A DNA stretch of 64,000 nucleotides from Rhizobium sp. CSW-27 (lineage in GTDB: Bacteria > Pseudomonadota > Alphaproteobacteria > Rhizobiales > Rhizobiaceae), in the NCBI RefSeq assembly GCF_018760785.1, contig NZ_JAHHZO010000001.1, forward strand, positions 62,001 through 126,000, in the 5' to 3' direction. A program made the translations under genes and the position numbers. The notes beneath the pieces are model-generated. The model was not told where the DNA came from. It was given only the letters and a program-made list of their open reading frames with translations, and did not search any database. Numbering within the stretch: the first letter of the stretch is position 1; each line of letters begins with the position of its first letter. Positions 57,142 through 64,000 of the stretch are shown in pieces.

Positions 57142-58479
57142 TCACTGCTGCGGCAGCATGTCGTCGTCAATCGGGCCGGCGCTCTGCTCGACGCCGGTCT
57201 TGGTCTGCAGCGCAAGCTCGGTTGCGCCGTCACGCTGATAGATGTCATCGCGGAACTGCACGACGCCGTCCTTGGCGGACCAGGCGGTGATGTAGACGAA
57301 ATAGACCGGCACCTCGACCGCAAGCTTGATCGGGTTGTTCTGGCGCGAGGCAATGACGCGCTCGATTTCCTGGCGCGACCAGCCGGGCGTGTCGCGCAGC
57401 AACCAGGTGATCAGGTCGCGCACGTTCTGCACGCGCACGCAGCCAGACGACTCGAAGCGCATCAGCTTGTTGAACAGGCCCTGCTGGGGCGTGTCGTGCA
57501 TGTATTCGTTGTTCGGGTTGTGGAAGTTGATCTTGGTGGACGCCATGGCATTGTTCTTGCCGGGGTCCTGCCGGAACATCAGGTTCGGTGCCTTGGGGGC
57601 GAACCAGTCCACGGTTTCCGGCGCCACTTCCTGGCCGCGGCCGTCGAACAGGCGGATGTTGTTGCGCGACAGATAGGTCGGATCCTTGCGCATCAGCGGC
57701 ACGATGTCCTTCTCGATGATCGAGCGGGGCGCCGTCCAGTAGGGATTGAGGATGACCTCGTAGATCTTGGAATTGATGATGTGCGTCGGACGATCGATGC
57801 GTCCGACGACGGCCGTGTTGCGCAGCACCACGCGACCATTCTCCACCGCCTCGATATAGGCGGCCGGAATGTTCACCATCACGTAGCGTTCGCCCAAATC
57901 GCCGGACATGGCCTGGACGCGCACAAGATTGGTTTCCAGCTGGCCAAGGCGGGTCTGGGCCGGAATGTTCATCGCCTTCAGCGTGTAATCGCCGAGCACG
58001 CCATCGATCGGCAGGCCATGACGGGCCTGGAAGCGCTTGACGGCGCCATCGACGTAGGAATCGAAGGAATTGGACATGCCCGCCGAGCGCGGCAGATCGC
58101 CGGCGATCATCAGGCGCTGGCGAAGCTGCTGCACCACCGGATCGACGGTGCCGATGCGCATGCCGGCCTGGGCAGGCATCACTTCCGGCCAGCCGCCATT
58201 GGCGACGATGGTCTGGTAGGTGGAGATCGCCTGCTGGATGTACATAGGCGAGGCCGGGCCGAGCACCGGATTGTTGGACACGACATCCACGGCAGTGCGC
58301 GAGGCGGCATTGGCATCGAACTGGTCATCCCAGGTGCCGCGCTGCGGGGCGGAAATGATTTCCTGCAGCGCATCCTGCGCCAGCGCAGGGGCCGCGAGAG
58401 CCACCGCCCCCAGGGAAGCAGCCGACCGCAGCACGGTCCGGCGGGACAGAAGTTCGGATTCGCTCTTTTTCGACATCAT
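57142..58479 (-). CDS. ldtP: L,D-transpeptidase (LdtP/YcbB-like)
   Basis: About 445 aa, periplasmic. N-terminal twin-arginine-like signal (SRRTVLRSAASLGAVALAAPALAQ), a peptidoglycan-binding domain (VDGAVKRFQARHGLPIDGVLGDYTLKAMN) and a YkuD domain with YMHDTPQQGLFNK and the catalytic SSGCVRVQN. Makes 3-3 cross-links in peptidoglycan or links other proteins to it. Start at ATG 58479; GTG 58503 is an alternative. Divided from ldtR by 382 bp, with candidate LdtR operators. Confidence 0.93.
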   Translation of the reverse strand: MMSKKSESELLSRRTVLRSAASLGAVALAAPALAQDALQEIISAPQRGTWDDQFDANAASRTAVDVVSNNPVLGPASPMYIQQAISTYQTIVANGGWPEVMPAQAGMRIGTVDPVVQQLRQRLMIAGDLPRSAGMSNSFDSYVDGAVKRFQARHGLPIDGVLGDYTLKAMNIPAQTRLGQLETNLVRVQAMSGDLGERYVMVNIPAAYIEAVENGRVVLRNTAVVGRIDRPTHIINSKIYEVILNPYWTAPRSIIEKDIVPLMRKDPTYLSRNNIRLFDGRGQEVAPETVDWFAPKAPNLMFRQDPGKNNAMASTKINFHNPNNEYMHDTPQQGLFNKLMRFESSGCVRVQNVRDLITWLLRDTPGWSRQEIERVIASRQNNPIKLAVEVPVYFVYITAWSAKDGVVQFRDDIYQRDGATELALQTKTGVEQSAGPIDDDMLPQQ

Positions 58480-58616
58480 TCGATCCACGTTATCCGCAAG
58501 CACATCACGGGTGCCTACAACGATATGGTTAACAAAGCTTCCTGTGGCGATGTTCCGCGCCGCAATTCGCGGGGCGGCCCGGCCATTTTAGAAAGCCGGA
58601 AGATTCCACAACCGGA

Positions 58617-58647
58617 TATGGCGGGTCCCATAGCAATATGGCCATAT
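58617..58647. promoter_or_regulatory. Candidate LdtR operators
   Basis: TATGG-N6-CCATA at 58617-58632 and the perfect 12-mer ATATGGCCATAT at 58636-58647, 19 bp apart centre to centre (about two turns). They lie upstream of ldtP and downstream of its regulator gene, as expected for a MarR-type operator. Confidence 0.5.
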
Positions 58648-58739
58648 CTTGTCAGCAGAAAGCCGCTCACGCCTGCGTGTTGCGATGTGAGTTTTGCCGG
58701 CTGTTGCACGGGGTCATCGCCCGCGGCGCTGCCAACGCG

Positions 58740-58770
58740 AAAACCGGATGCGCAGGGGACGCATCCGGTT
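58740..58770 (-). terminator. Rho-independent terminator of ldtR
   Basis: On the minus strand AACCGGATGCG, 7 nt loop, CGCATCCGGTT followed by TTCG; an 11 bp stem 91 bp after the ldtR stop. Confidence 0.7.
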
Positions 58771-58861
58771 CCGATCGCGACTGGAGGCTCTGGGTTCAGT
58801 CAGCGGCGATGGGGGTCGCAAGGAATGGGTTGAGGAGCCGGAGCGCTGCGGCACGCCCGGA

Positions 58862-59377
58862 TCACAGGCGGTACATGATCGAGTCGTTCCAGAAGCGGTC
58901 GAGGCGCTGCAGCAGCTTGTTCATCTGGGCGAACTCGCCCTCGCCGATGCCGCCGACCTTCTCGATGGAGCCGATGTGACGCTCGTAGAGCCTTGCCACG
59001 ACCTCGGCGATCTCCTGACCCGACTTGGTCAGGCTGATGCGGACCGAGCGGCGGTCGATGCGCGAGCGCTGGTGATTGATGAAGCCAAGATCGACAAGCT
59101 TCTTGACGTTATACGAAACGTTAGAGCCGAGGTAGTATCCACGCGAGCGCAGTTCGCCCGCCGTCAGTTCGGAGCTTCCGATATTGAAGAGCAGAAGGGC
59201 CTGCACGGCATTGACGTCGTCGCGACCCTGCCGGTCGAACTCGTCCTTGATGACATCGAGCAGTCGCCGATGCAGTCGCTCGACCAGATGCAGCGACTCC
59301 ATGTAGAGGCTGCGGATGGTTTCATCCTGGGCGTCGGCCACAGACTGCGCCTGCGGCTTGATCTTGGTGTTCAACAT
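58862..59377 (-). CDS. ldtR: MarR-family regulator LdtR
   Basis: 171 aa winged-helix regulator matching LdtR of Rhizobiaceae/Liberibacter. Motifs: MESLHLVERLHRRLLDVIKDEFDRQGRDDVNAVQALLLFNIGSSELTAGELRSRGYYLGSNVSYNVKKLVDLGFINHQRSRIDRRSVRISLT (recognition helix and wing). LdtR homologues activate ldtP and tolerance to osmotic stress. Upstream of ldtP on the same strand. Confidence 0.92.
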   Translation of the reverse strand: MLNTKIKPQAQSVADAQDETIRSLYMESLHLVERLHRRLLDVIKDEFDRQGRDDVNAVQALLLFNIGSSELTAGELRSRGYYLGSNVSYNVKKLVDLGFINHQRSRIDRRSVRISLTKSGQEIAEVVARLYERHIGSIEKVGGIGEGEFAQMNKLLQRLDRFWNDSIMYRL

Positions 59378-59603
59378 GTCTGCCTCACTGTTTCGTTTGG
59401 CGGTGTCTGTTTTCCCGCCTTGTGAGAGACACTATCGAATGCGCATAAAATTCGACTTAAAACACAGGGCTAACAAGGGTTTAACCGGTGGAACACCGAT
59501 GCCCGCCCCTGCTGCGGCCCGCCGGCAGACCCGGCTCGCCCCCTTGTTTTTCAAGCACTTGCCGGAGTTTTTCGCCGCAAGAGAAACCGGAAATCCGTCG
59601 AAA

Positions 59604-60044
59604 TCAGGGTAAATCGACCCTTACCCGCTCCTCCTGCTTGCGCCGTTCGTCCAGCCATATGGCCAGCCGGAAGACGGCGTAAAGCAGCGCGACGAGCCCG
59701 TGCATCAGCGGAATGATGAGATTGCGGCCGAAGATGTCCGGCCATACCTGATACATCGCGATCTGGATGCCGGCGGCGATTGCCCACAATACCGGGCCCC
59801 AGGAGACGGCAAGCCAGAGGCCGAGCGCTGCCACCGGATAAACCACGGCAAGCGACGCAGCGGCTGCGCGCCAGGGAAGATTGAGCAGGTCGAAGCGGGC
59901 ACGGCCCTCGAAGGAATAGCCGACGAGCATGCCCCAGTACTGCAGGCCGAACCACAGGCAGACCACCGCGATCAACCGGAGGAAGACCACGAACAGGATC
60001 TCGGTGAGACTGAGCCTCGGTGTCGCGGGTGAATCAGCGTCCAT
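59604..60044 (-). CDS. Small membrane protein (DUF6163-like)
   Basis: 146 aa with about four helices (18-40, 55-80, 88-105, 110-130) and the segment RLIAVVCLWFGLQYWGMLVGYSFEGRARFDLLNLPWRAAAASLAVVYPVAALGLW. It sits upstream of ldtR, an arrangement conserved in rhizobia. Function unknown; the DUF assignment is from memory and tentative. Confidence 0.75.
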   Translation of the reverse strand: MDADSPATPRLSLTEILFVVFLRLIAVVCLWFGLQYWGMLVGYSFEGRARFDLLNLPWRAAAASLAVVYPVAALGLWLAVSWGPVLWAIAAGIQIAMYQVWPDIFGRNLIIPLMHGLVALLYAVFRLAIWLDERRKQEERVRVDLP

Positions 60045-60252
60045 GGCGCGGAAGATAGACCGGTTCTTTGCCGCCCGCCAGCCAGCAGGGCAGTTTTGGC
60101 CGGGAGAGCGCCATGTCCGGCGTCTGGTCCGCCGGCCCTGGCTTGCACCGCCCTCTGCCGCCCCTTACCTGCGGCAGCCTGCCCCTTCGCAAACCGGCCG
60201 GCTGCATGTTAAGCCAGCCGCATTGCCTGGAACCGACGAAAGCGAGACCGCC

Positions 60253-61266
60253 ATGAACGACAAGACCCACCTCGTGGACGAGATCACCGGCCACCGTCGC
60301 ATGCGGCGCAACCGCAAGGCCGACTGGACGCGCCGTCTCGTGCAGGAAAACCGCCTGACGGTGGATGACCTGATCTGGCCGATCTTCATCGTTCCGGGCG
60401 AAAACATCGTCGATCCGATTCGCGCCATGCCGGGCGTCAACCGCATGAGCGTCGACAAGGCGGTGGAGGCGATCCGCGAGGCGGCCGATCTTGGCATTCC
60501 GGCGGTTGCTCCCTTCCCCGACGTGGAGATGGAGAAGCGCGATCCCACGGGCTCAGAGATCCTCGCGCGCGACAACCTGATCAACCTGTTCACCCGCGCG
60601 GTGAAGCAGGCCGTGCCGAACATCGGACTGATCACCGACGTGGCGCTCGATCCGTTCACCAGCCACGGCCATGACGGCATCCTGCGCGACGGGGTCATCG
60701 TCAATGACGAGACGGTGGACCAGGTGGCGCGCGCCGCCGTGATGCAGGCCGATGCCGGTGCCGATATCATCGCACCGTCGGAAATGATGGATGGACGCAT
60801 CGGCGCGATCCGCCGCGCGCTCGACGCGGCCGGCCACCAGGATGTCGGCATCATGTCCTATGCCACCAAGTTCGCCTCCGGCTTCTACGGTCCCTATCGC
60901 GAGGCGATCAACACCGGCGGGCTGCTGAAGGGCGACAAGAACAGCTATTACATCAGCCCGGCAAACGGCACCGAGGCGCTGCGCGACGCGGCGATGGATG
61001 TGGAGGAAAGCGCCGACATGCTGATGGTCAAGCCGGGCATTGCCTATCTCGACATCTGCTGGCGCATGAAGGAAGCCTTCGGCCTGCCGACCTTCGCCTA
61101 TCAGGTCTCCGGCGAATACACGCAGATCAAGGCAGCCGCGATGAACGGCTGGATCGACGGCGAGCGGATCATGATGGAGACGCTGCTCTGCTTCAAGCGC
61201 GCCGGCTGCGACGGCATCCTCACCTACTTTGCCGTGGATGCGGCGCGCAAACTGAAGGGCGCCTGA
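60253..61266 (+). CDS. hemB: Delta-aminolevulinic acid dehydratase (porphobilinogen synthase)
   Basis: 337 aa; joins two 5-aminolevulinates into porphobilinogen for heme. Active-site lysines in SYATKFASGFYGPYR and MLMVKPGIAYLD. The metal loop reads DVALDPFTSHGHDG, with Asp where zinc enzymes have Cys, which marks the Mg2+-dependent class found in rhizobia. Start at 60253 (MNDKTHLVDEITGHRRMRRNRK); a longer open frame upstream is unsupported. Confidence 0.96.
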   Translation: MNDKTHLVDEITGHRRMRRNRKADWTRRLVQENRLTVDDLIWPIFIVPGENIVDPIRAMPGVNRMSVDKAVEAIREAADLGIPAVAPFPDVEMEKRDPTGSEILARDNLINLFTRAVKQAVPNIGLITDVALDPFTSHGHDGILRDGVIVNDETVDQVARAAVMQADAGADIIAPSEMMDGRIGAIRRALDAAGHQDVGIMSYATKFASGFYGPYREAINTGGLLKGDKNSYYISPANGTEALRDAAMDVEESADMLMVKPGIAYLDICWRMKEAFGLPTFAYQVSGEYTQIKAAAMNGWIDGERIMMETLLCFKRAGCDGILTYFAVDAARKLKGA

Positions 61267-61369
61267 CGTTTCGGCAACGGGCGAGGATCCCGACGCGATC
61301 GGCGCCCGCTCCCTTGTGGAGCGCGCCGCAACACCCCATATCCGGCGGGAACAACGGAGCCCGAAGACC

Positions 61370-61828
61370 ATGTCGCTGGACAATTCCCCCATCATTGCCG
61401 CACCGGACGACTGGCGCGCCTATAGCGGTGTGCTGTCCCGACGCGTGCTGGCCTTCATCGTTGATTACGTGATGGTGCTGCTGCTGTGCATTCCGGCCTC
61501 GGTGGTGGTGTTCTTCCTCGGCGTCATCACGCTCGGCCTCGGGTGGTTCCTGTATTCGGCACTGTTTGTCATCGTCGCCCTGCTCTATTTCGGCATGACG
61601 CTCGGCGGCCGCACGCAGGCCTCTCCCGGCATGCGGATGATGGGGCTCGTGATGCTGCGTCTCGACGGCCGGCGGATCGACTTCCTGACGGCCGTCGTCC
61701 ACATGGTGCTGTTCTGGATCCTGAACTCGGTGCTGACGCCGCTCATCCTGCTGGCCGGCCTGTTCACCAACCGCTCGCGCCTGGTTCATGACCTGCTGCT
61801 CGGCACGGTGATTGCCCGCGCCGACTGA
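61370..61828 (+). CDS. RDD-family membrane protein
   Basis: 152 aa with three helices. RDD pattern: SRRVLAFIVDYVMVLLLC (Arg/Asp), GGRTQASPGMRMMGLVMLR, and the C-terminal FTNRSRLVHDLLLGTVIARA. Function unknown; some members transport ions. Between hemB and bpt. Confidence 0.88.
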   Translation: MSLDNSPIIAAPDDWRAYSGVLSRRVLAFIVDYVMVLLLCIPASVVVFFLGVITLGLGWFLYSALFVIVALLYFGMTLGGRTQASPGMRMMGLVMLRLDGRRIDFLTAVVHMVLFWILNSVLTPLILLAGLFTNRSRLVHDLLLGTVIARAD

Positions 61829-61990
61829 GCCGCCGGCCATCGCCTCCGCGACGCCTGTGCGCGGAGGCCCTTCCGGGAAGGTTGACGTTTTCCCAACTTG
61901 CGCCATGCTATTGCCGTGGCGCTCGCAAATCATGTTGCGGAACCCACGGATTTCAGCGGTATTTCTTGCAACGAAGGTCCATTTGCGCGG

Positions 61991-62758
61991 ATGAACACAC
62001 AGGCGACGCCCTCTCCGCAGTTTTATCTGACAGCCCCGGCAGCATGTCCCTACCTTCCCGGTGAGATGGAACGCAAGGTCTTCACCCATCTGGTCGGCCA
62101 GCGGGCGACAGAGATGAACGATCTCCTGACGCAGGGCGGTTTCCGCCGATCGCAGAACATTGCCTATCGTCCCGCCTGCGAGGGCTGCCGCGCCTGTGTT
62201 TCCGTGCGCATCCTCGCCAATGAATTCGTGCCCAACCGCACCATGCGCAAGCTGATCGCCGCCAATGCCGATCTCGTCGGCACCATGCTGCCGGCCCAGC
62301 CCTCCACCGAGCAGTTCGCCCTGTTCCGCCGTTATCTGGACGACCGCCATCCGCGCGGCGGCATGTCCGACATGTCGGCGCTCGACTACGCGATCATGGT
62401 GGAGGACACACATGTGAACACGCGCCTCATCGAATATCGCAAGCGGGTGCCCGGCGCCGGGCTCGGCGACCAGCCGAAGGGCGAACTGGTGGCCGTGGCG
62501 CTGACCGACCTGATGAGCGACGGCCTCTCCATGGTCTATTCCTTCTTCAACCCGAAGCTCGACCGCCGCTCGCTCGGCACCTTCATGATCCTCGACCACA
62601 TTGCCCGCACCCACCAGATGGGCCTGCCGCATGTCTATCTCGGCTACTGGGTGCGCGGCTCGGCCAAGATGCACTACAAGACCCGCTACCAGCCGCAGGA
62701 ACACCTGACACCGCGCGGCTGGGAACGCTATAGCGAGGCGGACGACAGCGAGGGTTGA
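61991..62758 (+). CDS. bpt: Aspartate/glutamate leucyltransferase
   Basis: 255 aa aminoacyl-tRNA protein transferase of the Bpt group; adds Leu to N-terminal Asp/Glu for N-degron proteolysis. N-terminal ATE_N domain with [42 protein letters not shown] (Cys cluster), and C-terminal [32 protein letters not shown] ... [20 protein letters not shown]. Start at 61991 ([11 protein letters not shown]). The N-end substrates would reach ClpAP. Confidence 0.94.
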   Translation: MNTQATPSPQFYLTAPAACPYLPGEMERKVFTHLVGQRATEMNDLLTQGGFRRSQNIAYRPACEGCRACVSVRILANEFVPNRTMRKLIAANADLVGTMLPAQPSTEQFALFRRYLDDRHPRGGMSDMSALDYAIMVEDTHVNTRLIEYRKRVPGAGLGDQPKGELVAVALTDLMSDGLSMVYSFFNPKLDRRSLGTFMILDHIARTHQMGLPHVYLGYWVRGSAKMHYKTRYQPQEHLTPRGWERYSEADDSEG

Positions 62759-62762
62759 GCGA

Positions 62763-62806
62763 TTGAAGAGTACGGCAATCCATGTTATAACACAGTTGCA
62801 ACATGG
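62763..62806 (+). promoter_or_regulatory. Promoter/operator of the AbrB-Doc operon
   Basis: TTGAAG (62763-62768), exactly 17 nt, TATAAC (62786-62791). A perfect inverted repeat, CCATGTT (62780-62786), 13 nt, AACATGG (62800-62806), spans the -10 and reaches the ribosome binding site, as expected for autorepression by the antitoxin complex. Confidence 0.75.
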
Positions 62807-62815
62807 AGCAATCTC

Positions 62816-63037
62816 ATGAACGTGACCGTTCGCAAGATAGGCAATTCCGAAGGCATCATCATCCCGAAGGAGGTCCTTGATCGCCTGGGCGTGCGCGCTG
62901 GCGACACGCTTGAACTGAAGGAAGAAGCAGGTGCTTTGACCATGCGACCAAGCGACGAGGATTTCCAGCGCCAGTTGGCGGCAGCTGAACTGCTGATGGA
63001 AAAGTATAAGGTCGCGTTGAAGAAGCTCGCCGAATGA
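62816..63037 (+). CDS. AbrB/MazE-type antitoxin
   Basis: 73 aa. SpoVT-AbrB swapped-hairpin DNA-binding domain MNVTVRKIGNSEGIIIPKEVLDRLGVRAGDTLELKEE, then a helical tail that should bind the toxin. Start ATG 62816 after ATGGAGC. Its stop overlaps the toxin start by ATGA. Confidence 0.9.
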   Translation: MNVTVRKIGNSEGIIIPKEVLDRLGVRAGDTLELKEEAGALTMRPSDEDFQRQLAAAELLMEKYKVALKKLAE

Positions 63038-63435
63038 GCGACGTCCGCTTTCTGTCCAAAGCTCTGATCATCGAACTTCATAAACGACAGATCGCTCGCT
63101 TCGGCGGGGCGGACGGACTACGCGACGTCGGCCTTCTGGAATCGGCCTTGGCGCGTCCGGTCGACCGCAATCTTTACGGAAGCGACAATCTGACCGAACT
63201 GGCCGCAGCCTATCTGTTCGGCCTTGCGAGGAACCATGCTTTCGTCGATGGCAACAAACGTATCGCCATTGTCGCAGCCGGTGTGTTCCTAATGGAGAAC
63301 GGTTTGATGATCGAAGTCACGGATGCGGCGATGTTTTCCTTCGTCATGGCAGTCGCGGCAGGCGAAATTGATGAAGAAGGTTGCATGCAGTTCCTGCGTG
63401 ACCACACGGTACCTTATCCTGCGGCAACGCCATAA
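63034..63435 (+). CDS. doc: Doc-type toxin (Fic fold, death-on-curing)
   Basis: 133 aa. Doc motif HAFVDGNKR at 68-76 (His68, Asp72, Asn74, Lys75, Arg76), the form that phosphorylates EF-Tu in P1 Doc. GADGLRDVGLLESALARP and LFGLARNHAFVDGNKRIAIVAAGVFL are family standard. Paired with an AbrB-type antitoxin rather than Phd. Between bpt and parC. Confidence 0.92.
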   Translation: MSDVRFLSKALIIELHKRQIARFGGADGLRDVGLLESALARPVDRNLYGSDNLTELAAAYLFGLARNHAFVDGNKRIAIVAAGVFLMENGLMIEVTDAAMFSFVMAVAAGEIDEEGCMQFLRDHTVPYPAATP

Positions 63436-63461
63436 TGACATGACCAACTGCCCCTCTGCAC

Positions 63462-64000
63462 TCAGCCGCTGAACTTGCCGCTGCGCGGAAAACCCTTCGG
63501 CACGGTGCGGCCGGCGGTGGCGCGGTCGGCCAGCCATTCGGCCAGTTCGTCCTTGTTGCGGGTGAAGATGCGGCCGGCGCTGTCTTCCCAGGTCAGGCCG
63601 TCGGCCAGCGCGAAACACTTGATGTCGGAAATGCCGCCATCCTTGTAACGCTGCAGGCGCACGCCCTTGCCGCGGGTCATTTCCGGCACCTGCGCCAGGG
63701 GGAAGACCAGCAGCTTGCGGTTTTCACCAACCACCGCCACATGGTCGCCGCTGACGGGCACGAGCAGCTTCGTCTCGTCGGGCATCGACACGTTCATGAT
63801 CTGCTTGCCCTTGCGGGTATTGGCGATCATTTCGCTTTCCGCCACCACGAAGCCGTTGCCGGCGGTGGAGGCGATGATCAGCTTGCGAGCCGGATCATGC
63901 ACGAAGGCGGTCAGCACATCCTGGTCGTTTTCCATGTCGACCATGATGCGGATCGGCTCTCCATGACCGCGTCCGCCCGGCAGCTTGTCGGCGCCGAGCG
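63462..64000 (-). CDS. parC: DNA topoisomerase IV subunit A, C-terminal part
   Basis: Frame open to the right edge; 5' end missing. The 179 visible codons show the GyrA/ParC-type C-terminal beta-propeller blades: [55 protein letters not shown]. Decatenates replicated chromosomes. ParC is preferred over GyrA because of the rhizobial tail FPRSGKFSG. Confidence 0.85.
   Translation of the reverse strand, partial: LGADKLPGGRGHGEPIRIMVDMENDQDVLTAFVHDPARKLIIASTAGNGFVVAESEMIANTRKGKQIMNVSMPDETKLLVPVSGDHVAVVGENRKLLVFPLAQVPEMTRGKGVRLQRYKDGGISDIKCFALADGLTWEDSAGRIFTRNKDELAEWLADRATAGRTVPKGFPRSGKFSG

Larger units (their letters stand above)
58480..58861 (-). other. 382 bp ldtR-ldtP intergenic region
   Basis: No coding sequence. 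Contains the ldtR terminator and, nearer ldtP, two TATGG/CCATA inverted repeats (listed separately). Confidence 0.7.

Noticed and set aside
56449..58833. 794-codon plus-strand open frame opposite the NUDIX and ldtP genes
   Set aside because: Spans two well-supported minus-strand genes and their terminator.

Overview
The window looks like a chromosomal segment from the order Hyphomicrobiales, family Rhizobiaceae (Rhizobium/Agrobacterium/Sinorhizobium/Shinella-type); I do not assign a genus. The reasons are the high-GC codon usage, the clpP-clpX-lon-hupB and plsX-fabH-ihfA-merR orders, the ribH-nusB and glyA-nrdR-ribD-ribE blocks, the ldtR/ldtP pair, an FMN-riboswitch-controlled RibN transporter, and a RIME-like intergenic repeat.

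Layout. 1-2.9 kb (minus strand): a visibly less GC-rich restriction-modification island with a partial gene at the edge, a C5-cytosine methyltransferase, a Vsr mismatch endonuclease and a candidate PD-(D/E)XK restriction enzyme. A 725 bp gap follows with the RIME-like repeat. 3.6-8.7 kb: a UDP-glucuronate-type epimerase, a secreted phytase-like protein behind a textbook PHO box, ribN behind an FMN riboswitch, and HU. 8.9-13.9 kb: lon, clpX, clpP. 14-19.7 kb: a membrane diguanylate cyclase, gamma-glutamyltransferase, a cytochrome P450, a PIN toxin-antitoxin pair with an unusual antitoxin, and an orphan Phd antitoxin followed by what looks like a vapC remnant.

19.7-31.4 kb: cupin, metY, a FixK-box-preceded DUF6455-type protein, a CoA-binding protein, rplM-rpsI, a Tat-exported carbonic anhydrase, an ABM monooxygenase, speB, argC, a VOC protein coupled to an APH-like kinase, a DODA-type dioxygenase and ctaA. 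31.5-40 kb: a polysaccharide locus with acyltransferase, Wzz/GumC with a degenerate kinase domain, Wza, GT4 glycosyltransferase, priming transferase and Wzy/ligase. 40-46.9 kb: small proteins, tRNA-Pro(GGG), merR, ihfA, fabH, plsX, DUF177, a cytochrome bc1 assembly chaperone and a BamE-type lipoprotein.

47-56.3 kb: H+-pyrophosphatase, MFS transporter, nusB, ribH, two inserted plus-strand genes, ribE, ribD, nrdR, glyA. 56.5-64 kb: NUDIX hydrolase, L,D-transpeptidase and its LdtR regulator with a candidate operator between them, a small membrane protein, hemB, an RDD protein, bpt, an AbrB-Doc toxin-antitoxin pair with a readable promoter/operator, and the 3' end of parC at the right edge.

Most of the window is ordinary core chromosome. 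The parts most worth following up are the R-M/Vsr island, the TA loci (hybrid antitoxin, eroded vapC, AbrB-Doc), the PHO-box phytase-like gene, the FixK-box DUF6455 gene, the LdtR operator candidate and the degenerate tyrosine-kinase domain in the polysaccharide locus. No rRNA, CRISPR array, complete transposon or integrase was seen.
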